This document shows, in pieces, positions 1 to 64,000 of a stretch of 64,000 nucleotides of DNA (its first letter is position 1; each line of letters begins with the position of its first letter). The notes below the pieces were generated by a model. It searched no databases and had not been told where the DNA came from. It saw nothing but the letters and a program-made list of their open reading frames with translations. Made by a program: the position numbers and the translations under genes. The stretch covers positions 38,909 to 102,908 of the forward strand of contig JASAND010012911.1 of assembly GCA_030248195.1 (NCBI GenBank), given 5' to 3'. Origin of the DNA: Trissonchulus latispiculum. Lineage: Eukaryota; Nematoda; Enoplea; Enoplida; Ironidae.

Positions 1-114
1 ACGAGCTGTCGAAACCTTCTTTCCTGAACCGCACTACCCACGCGAGTATATCGCTTTGATTTCTAAGTTGACCCTTTCTGCTGCTTAAGTTCCGCCATTC
101 AGCTGCAAACGACG

Positions 115-1173
115 ATGGACTCCAATGCAACAAACGCAACGGCTACCAGTTTCATATCCTTGGTGTATAAAGTGGGTGTGCCAATGCTGACCCTATTGTG
201 CTTTGCTGCAATCTTTGCCAATGCCTATGTCCTGATCTGTGCCCGGAGGGTTCGGAGACCCATGTCCCCAACCATCACGATCACACTAAGTCTGGCTGCT
301 GCGGATTGCTGGGTCTCCCTCGACCTGGCTTTGGGACTCATTCATAACAGCTTTCTTCCAGGTGTCATGCAGATATTGCTTCCAAAACATTACTGTATCT
401 CTTTTACTATTGAAGCTATCAGACTTGGTGGCATACTAACTTCAATACTGCATCTGTTCTTCATGGCGGTAAACCATTATGTAGCAACTGCCTGGTCCGT
501 GCACTATTCTGAACGATTCACTACCAGTAGAATTTTGACAATTCTTATACTGATATGGGTTCTGCCTCCACTAGGATTCTTTGCTACATTCGCCTCAGTT
601 CCAGAACAAGGGTTTAGGTCAGAGTTTTGTGCAAATGCGACTGCATTTGAACATTTTCATTTCCGTTTTGGTGTCTGCTCCTTCTTTATGTTCCCTTTGT
701 TTATTATGGCCGCCCTCTACATACGTATGGGATACATCTTTACGTCGTTGGGACCCAATAGGGGAAAACAGCAACGACGTCCCAGATTGCTTCAAGTTGA
801 AGCTGAGTCAAATGTTGGTGGGAGTGCTGAACTGGACAGTCGAAGATCCTCTGTTGCTCCAAATGTTCGACGAAAGCGTAAAACCCTTCTGACTGCCCTA
901 CTAATTGTGTTATCATTTCTGATTGGCTGGTTTCCCGGAAGCTTACTGTATCTGCTGATTTGTGATACCTGCCGATTCCAAGGAAAAGACTTTCATCCTT
1001 ACGTCCTGATTAGCCTTATTTTTGGTGGCAACCTTCTGATGATAATTAAGGGGATATGGAATCCTCTATTGTATGCTGTTAGACTACCTGAAATACGATA
1101 TGCAATCGGGTTCAAGTCAAAATTCACCCATACCACAGGTTCGACTGCGTACACTATGCAGAGACTGAAATGA
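115..1173 (+). CDS. Class A (rhodopsin-like) G-protein-coupled receptor, orphan
   Basis: Intronless 352-residue seven-helix receptor, expected in the plasma membrane; ligand unknown. Seen: N-glycosylation sequons near the N terminus (N4, N7); hydrophobic helices at about 19-44, 53-77, 100-124, 138-160, 183-207, 257-283 and 296-320; candidate disulfide cysteines C94 and C172; a third intracellular loop rich in Arg and Ser. The DRY position at the end of helix 3 reads NHY (120-122). Helix 6 has GWFP in place of the usual CWxP. Helix 7 ends NPLLY (316-320), the canonical NPxxY. The start is the first ATG of the frame. The stop is followed about 100 bases on by AATAAA. I do not recognise the subfamily. 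It reads in the same direction as twitchin and probably sits in a twitchin intron. Confidence 0.85.
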   Translation: MDSNATNATATSFISLVYKVGVPMLTLLCFAAIFANAYVLICARRVRRPMSPTITITLSLAAADCWVSLDLALGLIHNSFLPGVMQILLPKHYCISFTIEAIRLGGILTSILHLFFMAVNHYVATAWSVHYSERFTTSRILTILILIWVLPPLGFFATFASVPEQGFRSEFCANATAFEHFHFRFGVCSFFMFPLFIMAALYIRMGYIFTSLGPNRGKQQRRPRLLQVEAESNVGGSAELDSRRSSVAPNVRRKRKTLLTALLIVLSFLIGWFPGSLLYLLICDTCRFQGKDFHPYVLISLIFGGNLLMIIKGIWNPLLYAVRLPEIRYAIGFKSKFTHTTGSTAYTMQRLK

Positions 1174-1276
1174 AAATGTGATCCATTAACTGAAAAACTC
1201 TTTCAGTGAATAACAAACAACCTCGTAGCTTATAAGGAACAACATGTGGAATGTGTAACATTACTAATATTGTATA

Positions 1277-1282
1277 AATAAA
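1277..1282 (+). promoter_or_regulatory. Polyadenylation signal AATAAA of the GPCR gene
   Basis: Canonical AATAAA about 104 bases after the receptor stop codon, in AT-rich sequence. It supports the receptor being a separate transcription unit. Confidence 0.6.
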
Positions 1283-1732
1283 CCAGATTCAGAATTTTAA
1301 ATTGAATTTTCTATTTGATGTGATAGTTTTTAGGTCACTGCTACTAACCATTGACGATTAATCTTCTGCTGCTTCGTTACAGCAATTGCATCGTATTTGA
1401 AGAGTGAAGTGAAATCCAGATAGAGTGAAGGGAAACACTTAGTGCTGTATCTTACCTTCTACTTCAACACCAAACCATATTTTGATTTTCCTATTTATTT
1501 CAGTAGAATCCTTGAAACCAACGATTTCTCACGCAACTCTAAAATAATTAATGTGGACTAAGTAAACACTAATAAAAAGTACCATAAGTAGTATGACATA
1601 GCAAAAGATGAAAGAGAAGCAAGTTTGCATGGCGATGATTGGTCAAAGCCAGAACTGGGCGACCTGCCGTCAGCAGATAAATTTCGAAAACAGTGCTAGG
1701 AGCCCCAGTATGCTGAGGGTTGATTTGATTTA
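1283..1732. other. AT-rich non-coding stretch
   Basis: No exon-like reading frame, splice-bounded domain fragment or repeat that I can recognise. It separates the receptor from the first foldback element. Confidence 0.5.
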
Positions 1733-1739
1733 GTACTAT

Positions 1740-2415
1740 CAAGAGTGCATAATTGCATTATTATTAAGAAGAAGAGTAAGCCACTAGAGGACTTCTCTTT
1801 ACTGCATTGCGTAACGGTGCTCCGACCACAATACGCGAATGTTCCCCCGTTTGGGGGGGGGTCGACCAAATCGACATCGCATACCCCCCCCCTCCGTTTG
1901 GTGGGGGGGGGGGGTAGCCAAAAAGAGGTCTCCGTTTGGTGGGGGATAGAGCAGAGGATTACGGTAGTTTTTGTTCTATTCGAAAATGGGTCCCCGTTTG
2001 GGGGGGGTCGCTCAAGCAGGCTAAGTTTTGCTCATTCTGATTGGCTGTTGGTGACCCCCCCCCAAACGGGGACCACTTTTTGTGACCCCCCCCCAAACGG
2101 GGACCCCTTTTGCATACCCCCCCCACCAAACGGGGACCTCTTGTGTCGACCCCCCCCCCCAAACGGGGACCCTTTTTCAAAAGCCAGAATCAGCCTGCCT
2201 ACCCCCCCCACCAAACGGGGAGGGGTTTCTGCAATCTGATTGGCTGTTGCCTACCCCCCCCACCAAACGGGGAGGGGGTATGATTTGGCGACCCCCCCCC
2301 AAACGGGGGAACATTCGCGTATTGTGGTCGGAGCACCGTTACGCAATGCCAAGAAGAGGAGCCCTCTAGTGGCTTACTCTTCTTCTAATATATAGAAGAA
2401 AATCATGGACTCTTG
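1740..2415. repeat. Foldback element copy 1, CAAGAGTGCATAATT ends and G-run/C-run core
   Basis: Both ends carry the same inverted arm: CAAGAGTGCATAAT at the left, its imperfect complement ending CTCTTG at the right, then a longer arm that includes GTAACGGTGCTCCGACCACA. The core is an array of about a dozen units of CCCCGTTTGGGGGG type, first in one strand sense (about 1850-2015) and then in the complement (about 2055-2310). The flanks GTACTAT (1733-1739) and GTATTAT (2416-2422) look like a 7-bp target duplication with one mismatch. No transposase is encoded, so it is a non-autonomous element. The long frames across it are composition artefacts. Confidence 0.75.
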
Positions 2416-2422
2416 GTATTAT

Positions 2423-2824
2423 ATTTCAAGAGCTAAATTATTGATTATTGCTTATTGGACTGAGATAAACAAAATCAATCTATCTATCGAGTATCTTAAT
2501 AAAATTAATTAACATGTGTATGAGTACTGTAATTATATGGAAGCATTTTTGTGCAGCGGAATATATAAGATTTGTTGATCTTTGATTGAACACGTTTGAA
2601 TAATCATGTCGTATTTAAGTATATAGTTTGTTTACAGAAGCTCCAAATTTGAGTTGAATCAGAGTAGATTGGTATACTATGTCAGTGTGACGGGCCAAAG
2701 TTAGCAAGTAAAAACAGCTATAGCTTCCATGCTCTTTCTGCTTATAGTGATAGTGGACGCAGGCGATCACACAGACCCAAACAAATTTCGTAAAAAAAGC
2801 TTGTTGACCTAATACCTTATACAC
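2423..2824. other. AT-rich non-coding stretch
   Basis: I see no gene or clear repeat between the two foldback elements. Confidence 0.45.
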
Positions 2825-4224
2825 TTAGGGGGGGGGGGGGGGCTACGAACGGGTTGGCACGACATCGTCGGAGAGACCTACTTTTCCCCCAACGTTAGCC
2901 AACATATCAAATTAAAAAAGTTTAGGGTGGGCATTGGGCAACAATATATCTCATATACACCGTTTTTGGCAGGACGCCAAAGTACAAATTTTAGTTCGAA
3001 AAATGGGATTTTTCAAAAAGGTTTTTTCAGCTCTGGTGGATTATGGGTTTGACTAATTCTAAAACCTTCAGCCACAAATGTTAGGTGTTACTAGTGTTAA
3101 ATATTAAAAGTATTCCGGCTTTCGAGCGTCTATAGCAGCTCAAAGTTTGAAATTTGGCAAAAAGTTGGAAAGTGACCGTGCGCCGTTTTCGATCTAATAA
3201 AATTGACAGCCCCTAGCCTACCCCAGCTTTTTACCAAATATTAGGCTCTAATAGGGGCAAACTGTCTGTGAGTTTCAAGGGTTTTGGTTTTCTGGTTAGT
3301 GTGCTAGCAAACTTTTTGTTAAGAAATAACCCTTATTTTTAGGCCTGAAAAGCTAGCTAAGCACAGTAAAAATGGGGTCAAAAATTTTTTATCTCCGATT
3401 TTGCCGAAAAGGTGGTTATAGGGGTTATTTGACCTGCTGAATCCGAATCAGAAATCCGTTTTTCGATATGACGCTTCCTTCGTTCAGTATGTGCTTACAA
3501 CTGTCTTAGAGCTTTTTGGAGCGATCGCCATCCATACTTTGAGAAATCAATCTAGCATTTCTAAACATTGGAGCGAGGTTTGGTGACATAGCTTTCGGCA
3601 CATCTTGGTACACTCACTGGCCTGTAATGTGTAAAGTTTCAGCCGATTCTGCCACAGTACTTTGGAGTAATTGGCTCACATCTTCGAAATGGCACCAAAT
3701 AACAGCGGCAATATCGGTAATATAAGCCAGCACTGCGAACGCAGGGATTAACGAAATCACGTCATTTATACCAAAGTTAAGACAGATACTTGGAGTATTA
3801 ATTGCAGCAAAATTTGGCTCATTTGGTAAACCACAGCTCATTAGAAGTTAGTTAACCTCCACCCGTATAGACCTACAACACCCAATTTTTCGCACTTTGA
3901 TCGTATAGCACAGAAAAGTAGGCAATGGTCTAGAGATTATTTTACACGATATCAAAGCACTATATGTCAGAACTAATTCCTGAAAATTTTGATACCGTGC
4001 CTTGCACACAGCGACCAGGACGAGGCGAAGTTTGTGTACGTGTCATGTCGAGCTTTGGACCGATAACACCAACTTCTGATGGCTCCACAGGACGCTACGC
4101 TGCATGGAATTCTTTCAAACTTTAAACTATTTTACACCAAACCTAATACAATTATGTGGCAAAAGACTAGCTAGCTTTTCCAACATCGAACTTTTAGTGA
4201 AATTCGTAGCCCCCCCCCCCTTAA
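2825..4224. repeat. Large foldback element with G-run termini
   Basis: The left end is TTA followed by a G run and CTACGAA (2825-2849). The right end is the complement, TTCGTAG then a C run and TTAA (4203-4224). Inside, 3395-3505 resembles the left arm of the palindrome at 32644-33245: both have an ATAGGGGTT motif, then CCGTTTTTCGAT, then a TTCAGTAT/CTCAGTAT G(A)GCTTAC motif. The interior has no convincing protein. Confidence 0.5.
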
Positions 4225-4252
4225 GGGGGGCCCAAATTTTGGTCATTTTTTC

Positions 4253-4370
4253 GACTTTCCGATATAGCTTATTTTCAGAAATTTTATTGTCCAAATGGTA
4301 TATTTTAACGAGTTTTTAAAATTAAAGTCGTAACTCTTACGGTTGTCGAGTAATTTCACCTCAAAGTTGA
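4253..4370. repeat. Dispersed repeat, second copy split by foldback element 2
   Basis: CGATATAGCT...TTTTATTGTCCAAA, then GTCGTAACT-TTACGGTTG and CTCAAAGTTGAGG, recurs at 14447-14475 plus 15068-15215. There it is interrupted by the second foldback element, so this copy serves as the empty site. Confidence 0.6.
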
Positions 4371-4455
4371 GGTCTCATGTGTTAAACATAGGAAGCTAAA
4401 AAGTTTCACTTTTTTGGTGTAGTGTAGTAAAATCAGGATCCACTCCTAACCCCCC

Positions 4456-4591
4456 GATCCTGAAGCTTCAAGCCGATCCTGAAATGGATCTTGTTGTTAG
4501 TCATCCGATTCTGATCCTGATCCTGAAATGAATTCTGATTCCGAAATGGATCCTGATCCTGAAATAGATCCTGATCTTGATCCCCATCCTG
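4456..4591. repeat. Degenerate GATCCTGA tandem array
   Basis: Irregular repetition of GATCCTGA, TGAAATGGATCC and close variants over about 135 bases. Simple or minisatellite-like repeat with no coding meaning apparent. Confidence 0.65.
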
Positions 4592-4900
4592 GTTTTAGTC
4601 ACCTCCAATAAAATAGGCAATTTGAAAATATGAGTTATGAGTCTTTTTTGGACAAATGTGTAGCGTAGCGGATAGGTAGTTCAGAGAATTTAATGAAATC
4701 ATGTCAAATTATCAAGGTAATGTATTTTAGTTTAATTTTACGAATCGTCAGTTAGCTACAAGTGAGAAACTAATGCAACCATCTAGAATTCTGGTACATT
4801 GGGAAACAGCTTCGTGGCTTATCAGGCCAAGTTAAATATTACCGGTGATACTTCGTTATGCGCACCGCACACCCTACAATTTTTCGCAGTTGTCAGAAAT

Positions 4901-5040
4901 GCTCTACTCCGGTAGGCGCACATCTCACAAAACTGAAGGTTTACTCTAAAACGCTCTACTCCGGCAGGCTCCCACCTCACTAAATTGAAGGTTTAGTGTG
5001 AGACGCTCTACTCCGGGATGCGCACACTTTACAAATAGTG
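4901..5040. repeat. 52-bp tandem repeat, about 2.6 copies
   Basis: GCTCTACTCCGG begins at 4901, 4953 and 5005, an exact 52-base period. Between the starts lie CTCACAAAACTGAAGGTTTA-like spacers that also match between copies. Confidence 0.7.
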
Positions 5041-5082
5041 ATTTCTTATCGTGGTTAGTAGTACTCGTTGTTTAGGTGTCCG

Positions 5083-5748
5083 TTCAAAACATCTAAAGTC
5101 AAAACGTCTAACGTTCATAACGTCTACCGACGAAACGTCTACTGGCAAAACCTCTAATTTTTCTAAAATTGTGTCTCACGTTCAAAACGTCTAAAATCGT
5201 TTTTTCAAGAAAGCGAATCAGGTTTAATGTTATTTTGAAATAAATGTATTTTCAAAACACATTAAATTAAACTCTACGTCTACATAGTTTATTGTTTGAT
5301 TTTAAATCTTTGCATTACAATTTACAATTCTAGAAATTTTAGAACTTAAGCGTAAAATTAATAAGAATCAGCAATCAGTGAAATCTGTTGCACCATCTTT
5401 ACTGATTACAGTCAGTAATCAGAAAATTAGTATTCAGTAAATAATCAGTGAATAATCAATGACTAGCGAATGTAGAAAATAAGAAGTATATTTGAGACAA
5501 TGCCAGAACTTCAAATTGAAGATTTGGCAAGACCTGCCACCCACACCCTAAGTGGCCTATTCGAAAACTTTCCCAGACCCACACAAAATAAGTAAAAAAT
5601 AATCACTAAAATTTCGGAAAGTTTAGACGTTTTGAACGTCTGGCACAATTTTAGAAAAATTAGACGTTTTGTCAGTAGACGTTTCGTCGTCAGACGTTTC
5701 GTCGGTAGACGTTATGAATGTTAGACGTTTTGACTTTAGACGTTTTGA
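5083..5748. repeat. Foldback element with arms built of AAACGTCTA repeats
   Basis: The left arm, about 5083-5196, contains repeated AAAACGTCTA and CGAAACGTCTA units. The right arm, about 5622-5748, is its inverted complement (TTAGACGTTTTG units) and matches almost unit for unit. The 425-base centre is AT-rich and non-coding. The arms are themselves tandem repeats, which is typical of Foldback-type DNA elements. Confidence 0.75.
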
Positions 5749-6697
5749 TAGGGGTGTACTGAACTCTTGGCGCGAACACTTGCTTATACATTACCTAACA
5801 ATTATGAAGTAATGTCATTAGATTTTATGTAATTATATATATAAGAGCGCCCAAATAAACCTAGTTGCATAGCTTTTACAAACTAATTAATCACTGCAAC
5901 ATGACAAACAGGTGTAGGTGTCTGGACTAAATACAGGCCTTCTTGTCTTCGTTAATGTGTATAACTAAACTGTTAGAGCAACTTTTGCAGTAACAAATAG
6001 TAATCATAGGTATTAATTATCAAAATTATACATAACTAATAAAAATAAATTAATAAATTAATAAATTTCATCTACAGCAAATTAATGCTGAAATGTGTCG
6101 TTCTGGAATTAGAATTTTGATTTACGCCTTTAAAATTTTTAAATTAATTTTTGAAGATCTAAAATAAATACCAAATTAAACAAATCAACCAAATCAAAAC
6201 AATAACGTCAATGGCTTGACTGCAGTCACTGAGTCTTAACTTCAGTCCTAATCCTGATGCTGGGATCTGTACTATGTAGTGTGTAGTATGTTTTCGCGCT
6301 GTACTGTATTAAGTCTTTCTGTATGCTAATTCAATACTGTATATTGAACTAATTTTATTACGACACTTAAGTTTTAAAGACAACGGAGGCATACCAAATG
6401 ATATCAACAAATCATAAATGGTATACAATAGACCAATGATAACATGCATCAAGCTATTTTAGTAAAATTATTGTTCACCACAGCATTTAATCTCTGAATT
6501 AATCAGCATTGATGTATGCTCAACTTTGTTAAGATTTCAAATAAGATAAACTGAAATTAAACTTAAAATTAAACTTAAACTTACTAATTATTAAAAAATA
6601 ATTAAACAAAGTCAGCCTTCCAATTCATAGCCGACTTCATGATTATAAGCTAAGTTTTGCTGGAGTGTCCTTTGCTATGTACTACTTTTCTTTGCAG
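5749..6697. other. AT-rich intronic or intergenic DNA upstream of the first twitchin exon
   Basis: No coding exon seen. The missing 5' half of the Ig domain that continues at 6698 is not here, nor anywhere else in 1-6697 that I could find. Confidence 0.5.

Positions 6698-64000
<57,303 letters not shown>

Noticed and set aside
1745..2369. Open frames of 60-164 codons on both strands with Pro/Gly-rich products
   Set aside because: They arise from the CCCCGTTTGG/GGGG repeat units of the foldback core; the frames are mirror images and have no domain sense.
3614..3841. 75-codon minus-strand frame inside the large foldback element
   Set aside because: Moderate hydrophobic content but no recognisable domain, no splice-supported extension, and it lies in repeat DNA.
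4900..5040. CRISPR-like repeat-spacer pattern (52-base period)
   Set aside because: Spacers are themselves similar between units and the DNA is eukaryotic; it is a plain tandem repeat.
5083..5748. LTR retrotransposon with short LTRs
   Set aside because: The terminal repeats are inverted, not direct, and the centre is non-coding.

Overview
The window is animal nuclear DNA: AT-rich, with GT-AG introns of about 100 bp to 8 kb, and dense in short inverted-repeat elements. It is dominated by the 3' two thirds of one giant muscle gene, a twitchin (UNC-22/projectin family) gene on the + strand. I could trace about 80 consecutive exons from 6698 to the right edge, roughly 12.3 kb of coding sequence or about 4,100 residues. 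The order of immunoglobulin (Ig) and fibronectin III (Fn3) domains, the linker ahead of the kinase, the kinase and the tail after it all follow nematode UNC-22 closely as I remember that protein. The host is therefore a protostome, most likely a nematode. The long introns and repeat load suggest a larger genome than Caenorhabditis, perhaps an enoplean, but that is inference.

Layout. 1-1282: an intronless class A GPCR gene on the + strand. 1283-6697: repeats and AT-rich DNA, including two foldback elements and tandem repeats. 6698-23135: twitchin exons 1-20 in repeating Fn3-Fn3-Ig blocks. One 7.9 kb intron (8608-16460) holds a probable two-exon gene on the opposite strand (9197-10194) and several foldback or MITE-like elements. 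23429-27705: a nearly intact Ty3/gypsy LTR retrotransposon with identical 134-bp LTRs and a CTAGG target duplication, inserted in an intron. 29418-56298: exons 21-67 (Fn3-Fn3-Ig blocks, then Fn3 x3-Ig, Fn3 x2-Ig, Fn3 x3-Ig-Ig, Fn3 x2-Ig-Ig, Fn3). 56774-60736: linker and protein kinase domain. 61742-64000: autoregulatory tail and C-terminal Ig domains. The gene continues off both ends.

How the parts relate. Twitchin is a sarcomeric A-band protein. Its Ig/Fn3 modules form the elastic, myosin-associated rod, and its kinase is held off by the C-terminal tail. The GPCR appears to lie inside a twitchin intron, because the first twitchin exon seen begins mid-Ig at 6698 and no earlier exon is visible. 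The intronic minus-strand gene is also nested. Across about 75 exons the reading frame is perfect, but the last kilobase has two single-base frame breaks (near 63128 and 63883) that need checking. The mobile DNA includes a family of foldback elements ending in CAAGAGT-CATAAT, with G-run/C-run cores and 7-bp target duplications, and a 600-bp palindrome at 32644-33245.
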